From: an uncultured Bacteroidales bacterium
Lineage (GTDB): Bacteria; Bacteroidota; Bacteroidia; Bacteroidales; F082
DNA length: 64,000 bases
Reading direction: 5' to 3'
Assembly (NCBI GenBank): GCA_946185535.1
Contig: CAMHJX010000006.1
Location: 62,001 to 126,000, forward strand
The translations under genes and the position numbers were made by a program. Below the pieces are notes generated by a model. The model had not been told where the DNA came from, ran no database searches, and worked only from the letters and a program-made list of their open reading frames with translations. Below, in pieces: positions 45,401 through 53,063 of this stretch. Positions within the stretch are counted from its first letter, which is position 1. The number at the start of each line of letters is the position of its first letter.

Positions 45401-46497
45401 AAGGAGGACACTGGAAATTGGTCAAAGTGTACGAAGACAACACTCATGCCGCTTATGAGTATGACAGCAGAAAAGATAACACTGACAATGTAAGCACCAA
45501 GAATAACTGGAAATACAACAAATGGTACATCACAGGCGGAGGAAGCCGTTTCATGATTGAGGCACAGCAGGAATCCTATATAAAAATAGCGAATCCACCT
45601 TTGAGCAAAGGCACTATGCGTCAATCAACTGGCATAACGCCTCCGAAAAAGTACTATTTCCCCGGCGAGAGCATCCAATTCGATTATCAGTTCGGCGACA
45701 AGTCCATAGATGGAGACTTCCCTGATTACGTTCTTGGCGATGGATTTAGGGTTAACAGGGGGTATATCACCCGTCCTTACGAAATAGGCAAAAAGCTTAT
45801 TGGGTACACCGCAAGTGTTGGTGCCTCACAAAATGGTAGTCAGCCGGATATGCAGAACATGGTAGCTCCGCCCTATGCCGATTGGGCCAGACACTTTATT
45901 ATTCTGGACAAGGCCAGTGCTGGAGCTGCAAGTTATGAAATTGGGCATTATACGGTATATGAATACGAATGGGTGGACGACAATAAAAAGCCCGAACCCA
46001 CGGAAAAGCCTGTCAGTGGTGGCCATTGGAGGTTGATGCATACTTTCGTCTCCAGCGAGCAAGGCATGATGAGTGGCGGAGACGAAGGCATCGTTGTCCA
46101 AGGTGGAAAGGGCCATTACACGGTTCACGCGGAAATAGACGGCATCATAAGTGACCGCGAAATCATCTTCGAAAAGCCCAAATCCGTGTATATGCCGGGA
46201 GAACAGATTACCCTCAAGGTAACTAATGAGAAGCCAAATGTTAAGGGAGGTAAGAAAGGCTTGTCCTACGGTGACATTGCATTCTCAACAGGCCAATTTG
46301 ACGGCTGTGTTCAATATGATGGGTGGGAGGATCATCCTTCTGAAAACACTAAAAAAGTTGTGGGTGTTGCCAAGGGCATGGCTCTGAACGAAGCAAAAAC
46401 ACCAGGTGTGGTGAACTTCACCATAACAGAATACATCAAGATAAATGGCCGTATGTCAAAAGTAAATACTATTTATGCTTATGTTTGGGAAGAATAA
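42418..46497 (+). CDS. Giant membrane-anchored HExxH protein with three C-terminal repeats
   Basis: 1359 residues. An N-terminal membrane helix (WILIGAVVLGAAAYLIL) and a second hydrophobic segment near 180-197 (AMTAGTALLIAGAGFYLYH) are seen. NHELFHHREKIMKWMDLRTEE holds a zincin-like HExxH motif (H414, E415, H418), followed by a Glu-rich helix that could supply the third zinc ligand. The last ~570 residues are three ~205-residue units. They start at W793, W999 and W1204 (YWKLVNV, HWKLVKV, HWRLMHT), share F/Y-x-PG-E/Q (FWTPGQQY, YYFPGESI, VYMPGEQI), and end Y-x-Y-x-W (YYDYEWVG, VYEYEWVD). I do not recognise the full protein. A surface or periplasmic metallopeptidase is the best guess. Confidence 0.7.
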   Translation: MNRNVLKWILIGAVVLGAAAYLILSETPSKKEPKKEKIVVGHSKAFKIEPIEGITISAAENALDKDREFKINPVDENEWKKMKKELAAISVEQPLFAFDMNSGQTEEELFPGVFTCQIDLKKMGIPENLYDYIHIWRYDGEQLTKYTSWVQNGKLVFRSDHNGGWMPTLAIPSAKAVAMTAGTALLIAGAGFYLYHTWVKHSATGDLYKNFFMSNDDAAMYPVWDSYGNFEIHFRFKDTEWAGKYDEYVHYNKAADKRFLELYEQAQKDYHNHKTIESLSKTKLLPQLFKDEKDCEQSKEVITLSSILVDLCEKDSLYQEYNKKKMPPPSIVEIGEFLKLSNRYLTDNQHLKPQSINLEVNLVDGKHITGDAEYRHPGIKNAYMLVNFDHMWTNGREKYVRDGMAENVLIDINHELFHHREKIMKWMDLRTEETMAAYNEYHAAKYFFEKHETTSETPRSPSDRTHYEYYGRNFNKNSTDAEVGYVYADFMDSLQIYTGRGSAFVRADSLIGRYGYFSSHKSNYMKWFNIKEEKTFDDYLKRFCMNSFPKIAKEQVKPEIVQAGELGAHSIIVSKSSPIAKVTTAKESLIMRDVEVDYDIKHRKDGYFNAFIIRDKDATEDVLAFCWCKSDFSDLHTKDSYMHSETGEGGYRLGYFKHLSGKYKFTIVALFAPDAPKITKVKDDHISFILSKPDRDLTKNKLITGAVVTYTDKNGNTQTLDVNPKQFGKRVKWAVANASQKGNAFTLTAHWYYKPDEQTTYVSPESKKAEWGGHLDEQEEPKAEEKAPETNYWKLVNVRMEKSNTSYKESQNPDEEVDADYRSIDFAVDRTEKSCMFMGIAATEEVHDDNTRHYVRDLYLDGTLTYTEPPKFWTPGQQYKANWEIADDPYLKEILEPFVFEAENSRSEQAVCLQSKNDKIDKGWSSLGETNWLRGTSTTFEAHSPEKDGPKSFTLIQSYSIAERPGSSLMAKVVFYYDYEWVGEPEEDVNEKEPEGGHWKLVKVYEDNTHAAYEYDSRKDNTDNVSTKNNWKYNKWYITGGGSRFMIEAQQESYIKIANPPLSKGTMRQSTGITPPKKYYFPGESIQFDYQFGDKSIDGDFPDYVLGDGFRVNRGYITRPYEIGKKLIGYTASVGASQNGSQPDMQNMVAPPYADWARHFIILDKASAGAASYEIGHYTVYEYEWVDDNKKPEPTEKPVSGGHWRLMHTFVSSEQGMMSGGDEGIVVQGGKGHYTVHAEIDGIISDREIIFEKPKSVYMPGEQITLKVTNEKPNVKGGKKGLSYGDIAFSTGQFDGCVQYDGWEDHPSENTKKVVGVAKGMALNEAKTPGVVNFTITEYIKINGRMSKVNTIYAYVWEE

Positions 46498-46521
46498 AAT
46501 AAAGAATAAAAATAAAAAAAG

Positions 46522-47001
46522 ATGAACAAACTCAAAACAACAACAATTCTGCCAATTCTCGCTCTTGCCTTGCTCACGGCTTGTGGCCTTTGGCAACCCA
46601 AGCCGCCCGTCGGTGACGACCAGTGGCTCACGCCCGACGAGGCTTACGAAGACCAAATGGCCCACACCGGCATGGACGGCGGCGCCTTCGTGACGAGGGG
46701 ACTCAAAATCCGAAACCCTGACAGCCTTGCCGCCACGGAAGGCTACACGCCTGCCACCTACGTCCTTCACAACGGCGTTTTCGACACGCTCCCTGACGGC
46801 CACATCGTCTATCGTCGCCTCGACGACGACTTGCTGCGCTGTCGCGTCTGGGCCTTGGGTCCCGAAAACAAGCTCTATTACTTTGACGAGCAAGGCTTCC
46901 TCGCCCTCGACACCCTCGCCTTCGATGGCTTCAGCACCGCTGCCGACGGCTCATGGGACGAGACCAAGCCTCGCGTCCCGCGTCCCGAAGTCCCGAAATG
47001 A
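46522..47001 (+). CDS. Small lipoprotein in the envelope operon
   Basis: 159 residues with a lipobox (LALLTACGLW). The mature part is acidic and rich in Asp/Pro, with no recognised domain (WLTPDEAYEDQMAHTGMDGG, HNGVFDTLPDGHIVYRRLDD). It follows the HExxH protein by 24 bp and probably shares its transcript. GC content looks higher than its neighbours. Its function is unknown. Confidence 0.7.
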   Translation: MNKLKTTTILPILALALLTACGLWQPKPPVGDDQWLTPDEAYEDQMAHTGMDGGAFVTRGLKIRNPDSLAATEGYTPATYVLHNGVFDTLPDGHIVYRRLDDDLLRCRVWALGPENKLYYFDEQGFLALDTLAFDGFSTAADGSWDETKPRVPRPEVPK

Positions 47002-47046
47002 TTTAGTTTAATTCTGAACAGTTACTTACAAAAAAACGACAGCACT

Positions 47047-47826
47047 ATGTATTGCGAACATTGCGGAGCTCCAATCGAAGAAGGGGCAAAGTTTTGTGGA
47101 AGTTGCGGCATGCCAACGGTCTCACAAACCACTGTGGAGCATCCTCAGCCTCAACCCCAACCTCAACCAGCAGCTCGTCCCGCACCTTCCAACACTGGCG
47201 AACCTACCGCCCGCCTCCAGCTCTGCCCCGACGGCAAGTACCGCTGGAGTTATGAGGTGAACCTATGGAGGAACCCTAGCATATTATTGGACATTTTGAA
47301 AGTCTTTGGAGTTATCATGGTGGGGATATGGTTATTGGGCAATGTCCTTGTGCCACTATTCAAAGGCCATTTTCACTGGGACGACATTCTGCATGACTCG
47401 ACAGGATACATTTGGGTCGTACTCTTCATGTTGGTACTCTGTCTTATCGGTTATGTCATATCAGGCATCGCCAGCGGTGGACGCTATGCAGCCTACTTTG
47501 TGATGGATGAGGAGACGGTTACCCATCAACAGATGGCTAAGGAAGTGAAACGCACTCAAGTGATTGCGGCCATCAATATGATGGTGGACGACGACAATGG
47601 TTCCGCTGCCCTTTTGGCTGCCGCTCAATCGCCTTTCATCACCCCTTTCAGGAGGGTGCGCAAGATAAAAACCCATCGTCGCCGCCATCTTATCAAAGTG
47701 GACGAGCTGCTGACCAAAAACCGTATCTATGTGGAAGACCCTGAAGACTACGAGTTTGTGCTTGACTTTATCATCAAGCATTGTCCCGAAAAGACCAGAA
47801 TCTACGATAAATTTAACAAGCGATAG
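47047..47826 (+). CDS. Zinc-ribbon membrane protein
   Basis: 259 residues. An N-terminal zinc ribbon (CEHCGAPIEEGAKFCGSCG) is followed by a Pro/Gln-rich linker, then two membrane helices (VFGVIMVGIWLLGNVLVPLF, YIWVVLFMLVLCLIGYVISG) and a C-terminal cytoplasmic domain (YAAYFVMDEETVTHQQMAKE, VRKIKTHRRRHLIKVDELLT). The ribbon is a close match to the C-terminal ribbon of the first gene in the cluster, so both may be read by the same partner or metal signal. No function is recognised. It is the last intact gene of the cluster. Confidence 0.7.
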   Translation: MYCEHCGAPIEEGAKFCGSCGMPTVSQTTVEHPQPQPQPQPAARPAPSNTGEPTARLQLCPDGKYRWSYEVNLWRNPSILLDILKVFGVIMVGIWLLGNVLVPLFKGHFHWDDILHDSTGYIWVVLFMLVLCLIGYVISGIASGGRYAAYFVMDEETVTHQQMAKEVKRTQVIAAINMMVDDDNGSAALLAAAQSPFITPFRRVRKIKTHRRRHLIKVDELLTKNRIYVEDPEDYEFVLDFIIKHCPEKTRIYDKFNKR

Positions 47827-47893
47827 AGGAAAAACATGAATTTGCACTAGGACTTCAATCAGGAGCACCCGATAAAGGATTACTCTTTCTATA

Positions 47894-48243
47894 ATGAAAT
47901 ATTGGATTGCCCTAGTTTTTCAGGTTTGTATGTGTGCTGTGCCGGTTATGGCACAAGACACCACTTCGGTTTCGCAACGGCCAAAGTGAGGTTGGTTTTG
48001 GCCGGAGGAGGTGCCAGAGGCGCGTCTTTCATTGGAGTTTTGAAGTATTTAGAGGAGTTGGATATCCCCATTGATTATGTTGTTGGCCTTGGTGCTCGTT
48101 ATGATACCGAAGAAGGCGCGGCGCTATTGTTTAGTATGGGGCTTGAAGTATTCGTACGACAGTTACATTGGTCCCATTGGATTGACAGCACAATGGTCGG
48201 ATATAAACCGACAAATCAGTTTGTATTTCTCAATTGGGTATGA
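47894..48243 (+). pseudogene. Patatin-like phospholipase remnant (frameshifted and truncated)
   Basis: A signal peptide reads in frame from ATG 47894 (MKYWIALVFQVCMCAVPVMA) and stops at a TGA near 47987. The next frame continues directly with VRLVLAGGGARGASFIGVLK YLEELDIPIDYVVG, the patatin oxyanion loop. A single-base loss in CCAAAG joins the two. After DYVVG the expected GTSMG nucleophile elbow is missing: the sequence jumps to LGARYDTEEGAALLFSMG and ends within ~60 residues. Intact Bacteroidota homologues are several hundred residues and carry a barrel domain. The gene is therefore dead. A repeat-rich region follows. Confidence 0.8.
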
Positions 48244-48308
48244 TTTTTGACATTTTTGCATCGCTTTCGCAAATATTACGTTCTGCCGCTATGCGCCACG
48301 TCGCTTGG

Positions 48309-48393
48309 CGTCATTGCGAGGAGGAACGACGAAGCAATCCAGTGAAGCAGCCAAAGACTTGAAGTCTGGATTGCTTTGTACCTCGCAATGACG
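48309..48393. repeat. Long inverted repeat CGTCATTGCGAGG ... CCTCGCAATGACG
   Basis: Outer arms CGTCATTGCGAGG (48309-48321) and CCTCGCAATGACG (48381-48393), inner arms CAATCCAG / CTGGATTG. This is a dispersed REP-type sequence known from many bacteria. The whole 48244-48568 gap holds this element, a terminator and a GTAGAGAC palindrome, with no gene. Confidence 0.9.
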
Positions 48394-48454
48394 CGTAGCG
48401 GGAGCGGGGGCAAGGCTAAGTAATATTTGTCGCATTGTTGTTTTGTATAGATAA

Positions 48455-48490
48455 ACGAAAAAATCGCAACCCGAAGGCTGCGATTTATTT
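48455..48490 (-). terminator. Terminator after gcvP
   Basis: AAATCGCA / TGCGATTT stem. The minus-strand tail is T6. Confidence 0.8.
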
Positions 48491-48513
48491 TTGTTTTGTT
48501 TTTCATTAAACGT

Positions 48514-48541
48514 GTAGAGACGGTGTGCACACCGTCTCTAC
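48514..48541. repeat. GTAGAGACGGTGTG perfect palindrome, copy 3
   Basis: 28-bp perfect palindrome made of GTAGAGACGGTGTG and its reverse complement. Diverged relatives lie at 13767 and 38882. Confidence 0.85.
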
Positions 48542-48568
48542 AATTCTACGATTTCTGCGTGAACCCAA

Positions 48569-51433
48569 TTATTCAGCAGAGAATTTGCAGACCAGATTCC
48601 TGTCGCCGTAGGCATCGTCGATGCGCGTGACATGCGGGAAGTACTTATCCTGGACGTCGCTCTTCATCGGGAAGCCGGCCTCTTGACGGCTGAAGGGGAA
48701 TTCCCACTTGTCAGCCATCAGCATCTCGGCGGTGTAAGGAGCGTGGCTGATGATGTTGTTGCCCTTCTCGGCCTTGCCGTCCTCAATGTCCTTAATTTCC
48801 TTGCGGATTTGGATCATGGCTTCGACGAAGCGGTCGAGCTCGGCTATAGGCTCGCTTTCGGTGGGCTCCACCATCAGGGTCTCGTGCACCGGGAAGGCCA
48901 CGGTAGGAGCGTGGAAACCGAAGTCCATCAAACGCTTGGCGATGTCGATGGCGGCCACACCAACAGTCTTGTTGATGCCGTTGATGTCGAGGATCATCTC
49001 GTGAGCCACATGGCCATGGTTGCCGGTATATAGGATCGGGTAGTAGTCCTTCAATCTCTCCTTCAGGTAGTTGGCATTCATGATGGCACCCATAGTGGCT
49101 TTCTTCAGGCCTTCACCGCCCAGCATCTTGATGTAGCAGTAGGTGATGGTGAGGATCTGAGCGCTACCGAACGGAGCGGCAGAAACGGCACCTTCCTGCT
49201 TTTCGCCACCGCAGCGGAACAGGATGTGTGAAGGCAGGTAGGGCTTCAGGTGTTCGGCCACGCCGATGGGACCCACGCCAGGACCGCCACCGCCGTGCGG
49301 GATGGCAAAGGTCTTGTGCAGGTTGAGGTGGCATACGTCGGCACCGATGAAGCCGGGGCTGGTCAAGCCGACTTGGGCGTTCATGTTGGCGCCGTCCATG
49401 TAGACTTGGCCGCCGTTGTCGTGGACGATCTTCACGAGGGTGCGGATGCCGTCCTCGTAGATGCCGTGGGTCGAAGGATAGGTGACCATGAAGGCGGCCA
49501 GATTGTCCTTGTATTGCTCGGCCTTGGCCTTGGCGTCTTCGAGGTCGATGTTGCCGTTTTCGTCGCATTTCACCACCACCACTTGCATGCCAGCCATAGC
49601 AGCTGATGCGGGGTTGGTGCCGTGAGCCGAAGCAGGAATCAAGCAGATGTTGCGGTGACCTTGGCCGTTGGCCTCTTGGTAACGACGGATGGTGAGCAGA
49701 CCGGCATATTCGCCGCTGGCACCCGAGTTAGGCATGAAGCTCATGCCCTTGAAGCCCGTGATTTCGCAGAGGTCTTTCTCAAGCTCGTTGATGAGTTCGA
49801 GGTAGCCTTCGGCTTGGTCGGCGGGGACGAAGGGGTGGATGTTGCCAAACTCAGGCCAGCTGAGGGCGTACATCGAGGTGGCGGGGTTCAGCTTCATCGT
49901 GCAGCTTCCGAGCGGAATCATGCAGCGGTTGAGGCTGAGGTCGCGGTTTTCGAGTTTCTTCATGTAGCGCATCATGTCGGTCTCGCTGCGATACTTGAAG
50001 AACATCGGGGCTTGCATGAACTTCGAGGTGCGGCGCATCTCGGGTTGGATGCCGCTGAAGTTTTGGCAATTCGGGTCGCAAACCAGTTCCTCGTGTTGCT
50101 TGCCCATAGCTTCGGCCACCACAATGCCAATTTCGTTGAGGTCTTCCTTGGTCGTGGTCTCGTCGATGCTGATGCCGAAGTGTTGCTTGTCGATGATGCG
50201 GAAGTTCATGCCATGCTTTTCGGCGGCTTCCTTCACCTTGCAGGTGCAAACGTCGTCGGGCATTTCGAACAGCAAGGTGTCGAAGAAATGCTTGTTGAGT
50301 TGCTTCACGCCGAGCTTGGCTAATTCGCCACAGAGCTTGCCGGCGAGGCAATTAATATGGTGTGCAATCTCGATCAAACCTTCCGGGCCATGATAAAGGG
50401 CATAGAAGCCCGACATGATGGCGAGCAGGGCTTGAGCGGTGCAGATGTTTGACGTGGCGCGTTCGCGCTTGATGTGTTGTTCGCGGGTTTGCAGGGCCAG
50501 ACGATAGGCAGGATTGCCTAATGCGTCAATGCTAATGCCGATGATACGGCCAGGCATCTCGCGCTTGTAGGCCTCGGTGGTGGCGAAGTAACCGGCGTGC
50601 GGGCCACCGAATCCCATCGGCAGACCGAAGCGTTGGTTGGAACCGAGCACTACGTCGGCACCCCATTCGCCGGGAGGCGTGATGAGGGTGAGGCTGAGCA
50701 GGTCGGCGGCCACGGCCACTTGCATGCCCTTGGCTTTCCATTCGGCAACCTTGGCGCGGTTGTCGACGATTTCGCCGAATTGGTTCGGGCATTGGATGAT
50801 GACGCCGAAATATTCCTCGTTGGCTTCAAACTTGTTGATGTCGTCCACCACAACATCAATGCCTTGGAAGTGGGCGCGGGTCTTGATGACCTCGATGCTC
50901 TGCGGGAACAGGTCGCAGGCCACGAAGAACTTCTTCACGCCAGCCTTCACTTGGGCGCGGCTGCGCGAGTGCCAGAACATCAGCATGGCTTCGGCGGCGG
51001 CGGTGCCTTCGTCGAGCAGGCTGGCGTTGGCCAACGGCAGGGCGGTGAGGTCGCTGATGACGGTTTGGTAGTTCACCAAAGCCTCCAAACGGCCTTGCGA
51101 AATCTCGGCCTGATAAGGAGTGTAAGAGGTGTACCAGCCCGGGTTCTCAAGGATGTTGCGCATGATGACGCCTGGGGTGATGGTGTTGTAGTAGCCCAAG
51201 CCGATGTAGGTGCGGAACTGCTTGTTCTTCGCACCGATGGCCTTGAGGTGGCTGATGACTTCGTATTCGCTCATGCCTTCGCCGATGTTGAGGTCTTTCG
51301 GCAGACGGATCTCGGGAGCGATGATTTCGTCGACAAGTTGTTCTTGCGATTTCACGCCGATGACCTTGAGCATCTTTTCAGCATCCGATGCGGTGGGGCC
51401 GTTGTGGCGTTTGATGAAGTTGTTTCTGATCAT
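48569..51433 (-). CDS. gcvP: Glycine dehydrogenase (decarboxylating), P-protein
   Basis: 954 residues, the single-chain GcvP form with N- and C-terminal PLP-fold halves. N-terminal hallmarks: RHNGPTASDAEKML, YIGLGYYNTITPGVIMRNIL and ENPGWYTSYTPYQAEISQGR. C-terminal PLP site: GADVCHLNLHKTFAIPHGGG, with the Schiff-base Lys, and the Gly-rich GGGPGVGPIGVAEHL. P-protein decarboxylates glycine and passes the aminomethyl group to the lipoylated H-protein. gcvT and gcvH are not adjacent, so the cleavage complex is encoded at several loci. It is followed by a terminator. Confidence 0.98.
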   Translation of the reverse strand: MIRNNFIKRHNGPTASDAEKMLKVIGVKSQEQLVDEIIAPEIRLPKDLNIGEGMSEYEVISHLKAIGAKNKQFRTYIGLGYYNTITPGVIMRNILENPGWYTSYTPYQAEISQGRLEALVNYQTVISDLTALPLANASLLDEGTAAAEAMLMFWHSRSRAQVKAGVKKFFVACDLFPQSIEVIKTRAHFQGIDVVVDDINKFEANEEYFGVIIQCPNQFGEIVDNRAKVAEWKAKGMQVAVAADLLSLTLITPPGEWGADVVLGSNQRFGLPMGFGGPHAGYFATTEAYKREMPGRIIGISIDALGNPAYRLALQTREQHIKRERATSNICTAQALLAIMSGFYALYHGPEGLIEIAHHINCLAGKLCGELAKLGVKQLNKHFFDTLLFEMPDDVCTCKVKEAAEKHGMNFRIIDKQHFGISIDETTTKEDLNEIGIVVAEAMGKQHEELVCDPNCQNFSGIQPEMRRTSKFMQAPMFFKYRSETDMMRYMKKLENRDLSLNRCMIPLGSCTMKLNPATSMYALSWPEFGNIHPFVPADQAEGYLELINELEKDLCEITGFKGMSFMPNSGASGEYAGLLTIRRYQEANGQGHRNICLIPASAHGTNPASAAMAGMQVVVVKCDENGNIDLEDAKAKAEQYKDNLAAFMVTYPSTHGIYEDGIRTLVKIVHDNGGQVYMDGANMNAQVGLTSPGFIGADVCHLNLHKTFAIPHGGGGPGVGPIGVAEHLKPYLPSHILFRCGGEKQEGAVSAAPFGSAQILTITYCYIKMLGGEGLKKATMGAIMNANYLKERLKDYYPILYTGNHGHVAHEMILDINGINKTVGVAAIDIAKRLMDFGFHAPTVAFPVHETLMVEPTESEPIAELDRFVEAMIQIRKEIKDIEDGKAEKGNNIISHAPYTAEMLMADKWEFPFSRQEAGFPMKSDVQDKYFPHVTRIDDAYGDRNLVCKFSAE

Positions 51434-51476
51434 ATTTGATTTGTTTAAGTTGTTGTATTCTTTTTATTTGTTTTCA

Positions 51477-51515
51477 ACTATCAGCGGTTAGCTTTTGCTT
51501 ACTAAGCTGATAGCC
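51477..51515. repeat. CTGATAG-type repeat between gcvP and the next gene
   Basis: ACTATCAGCGGTTAGC and TAAGCTGATAGCC form an imperfect inverted pair. It is related to the repeats of the efflux operon at 2172-7065. Confidence 0.6.
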
Positions 51516-51521
51516 AAACAA

Positions 51522-52310
51522 TTATTTTATCTCATTCAGTTTGTTCTTCAGATCTTTGATGGTGTTGATGGATTCCAACTCGGAAACGGGAACCTTGTGC
51601 AGTTTGCTAGACCAAGCCTTGAAGGAAGCGAAGTTTTCCAAGATGGTATATCTAAGATACTCATACTCTTCGCCTTCCACCTTGTTTTTGTTGTCCTTGT
51701 ATAAGAGGTCGTATGGGTCCATCATGATGGTACGCTGGTGGATCAAGCTCCAGAACGCCTGCTTGAATTGAACATTGGGGTCATCAGCGGCGGGTTGTGG
51801 CTCTTCCTTCACATTGTCTTTCTTGGCATTAAGGTCAAGAATAGCAGCATTATCCTTATCGTTAGGCTTGACAGTGTCCTTCGCAGGAACTGGAGCGTTC
51901 TTTTCAACGGGCTGCACTTTGTCCTTTTCCTTCACTGTATCCTTCACCAAGGTTGTGGTCTCAGGCTTCTTGGTCGGTTTGTCGGTCTTAGGCTTGTTGA
52001 ACACATTGACCGCCAGAATGACTACCACCGTGATGACAGCGATGATGGCCAATGCGAAAACGAATTTCCAAAGATTTGATTTGAAGATGGCAATAAACGA
52101 CTCTTTTTCATATTCTGCAATGAGTCGGCCATCATAAATCTGGTTGCAGGCATCAGGGTCAAAGCGGAAACCTTTGAACTTATAGCCTTTTGGTGGAATG
52201 ATATAGTCCTTCACATCGCGTCCGTCCTCGTACACGGAGTAGGGACAGCCATCCATTTTTTTCCCTTTCCCAGGGTCGATGCTGAAGCGTCTTTCGTTAA
52301 AAACCGCCAT
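51522..52310 (-). CDS. Single-pass membrane protein, unknown
   Basis: 262 residues. A cytoplasmic N-terminal part (MDGCPYSVYEDGRDVKDYII, GYKFKGFRFDPDACNQIYDG) precedes one membrane helix at ~82-103 (FVFALAIIAVITVVVILAVN). A Lys/Pro/Thr-rich linker (TDKPTKKPETTTLVKDTVKE) and a C-terminal helical domain (KQAFWSLIHQRTIMMDPYDL) follow. No family recognised. It lies between gcvP and a lipoprotein gene on the same strand (22-bp gap), so it is probably co-transcribed with the lipoprotein. The linker composition suggests a periplasmic spacer. Confidence 0.65.
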   Translation of the reverse strand: MAVFNERRFSIDPGKGKKMDGCPYSVYEDGRDVKDYIIPPKGYKFKGFRFDPDACNQIYDGRLIAEYEKESFIAIFKSNLWKFVFALAIIAVITVVVILAVNVFNKPKTDKPTKKPETTTLVKDTVKEKDKVQPVEKNAPVPAKDTVKPNDKDNAAILDLNAKKDNVKEEPQPAADDPNVQFKQAFWSLIHQRTIMMDPYDLLYKDNKNKVEGEEYEYLRYTILENFASFKAWSSKLHKVPVSELESINTIKDLKNKLNEIK

Positions 52311-52332
52311 TTCTTACTCGTTTTCTTTGGGG

Positions 52333-52923
52333 TTAGTTCAACACTTTGTTCATTGAGATGAAGTCGGGGTAGGCGAGCTGTTGTCCGTTGATGCTGATGT
52401 AGGGCTTCACCTTCAGACCAACATTGACGGGTTCGCTGCTGGCACCGGCCAATTTGAAGGCCAAGTTGAGCAAGGCGTCAGCCGATTCGCCACTGAACAA
52501 CTGGAACAGATCGGTGGTGATGGGAATGGAAACCACGCTGCTTGAGTTGGCACCCACACTGACACTCTTGTTCAACGTAGTGCTGATGACTTCCTTGCCG
52601 TTAAGGCTGACGATGTAATCCATTTTGGACATCGAAGCAGGAATCGTATTGGGATTGTTGACACCTACATTCACATTGAAAGACACGGGAAGTTTTTTGT
52701 TGGCAATGGCATTGGCCAACGAAAGCAGTTGAGCAGCGTTGAGGTCGCTCTTCGACATGCCTTTGCTCAGGTTGACACCAAGCATCTGAATCTGGTCGAC
52801 ACTGTTGAAATTGAACTTGCAGTTGGCGAAGTTGGCCATCTGGGCAACTTGTGTGAGCACATCACACGAAGCCAATCCTATCGTGACAAACAGGATAATA
52901 AGGGTTTTCTTGAATGTTGACAT
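52333..52923 (-). CDS. LEA14/WHy-like lipoprotein
   Basis: 196 residues with lipobox (VTIGLASCDVL). The mature part reads like a LEA type 2/WHy beta-sandwich: FNSVDQIQMLGVNLSKGMSK, LPVSFNVNVGVNNPNTIPAS, YIVSLNGKEVISTTLNKSVS and VSIPITTDLFQLF. The repeating pattern of a hydrophobic strand followed by a NPN turn is the main evidence. It probably sits on the inner face of the outer membrane. Its role is unknown. It probably shares a transcript with the next gene at 52310. Confidence 0.6.
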   Translation of the reverse strand: MSTFKKTLIILFVTIGLASCDVLTQVAQMANFANCKFNFNSVDQIQMLGVNLSKGMSKSDLNAAQLLSLANAIANKKLPVSFNVNVGVNNPNTIPASMSKMDYIVSLNGKEVISTTLNKSVSVGANSSSVVSIPITTDLFQLFSGESADALLNLAFKLAGASSEPVNVGLKVKPYISINGQQLAYPDFISMNKVLN

Positions 52924-53016
52924 ATTCTTATTTATTTGATAATCAAATTAATAAAATGAAATATTTATACAAGGGAGTACCTTGTTGGTTGCTCGTTTAC
53001 TAGTGTGCAATAATAC

Positions 53017-53047
53017 GAAAAAAGTCGGACATAAAACCCGACTTTTG
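53017..53047 (-). terminator. Terminator after typA
   Basis: AAAAGTCGG / CCGACTTTT stem, T-rich on both strands, downstream of the typA stop. Confidence 0.88.
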
Positions 53048-53063
53048 CAATTATTTTTCAGTG

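Noticed and set aside
50597-51439. Long frame antisense to gcvP
   Set aside because: Composition and overlap with a strongly conserved gene mark it as a shadow.
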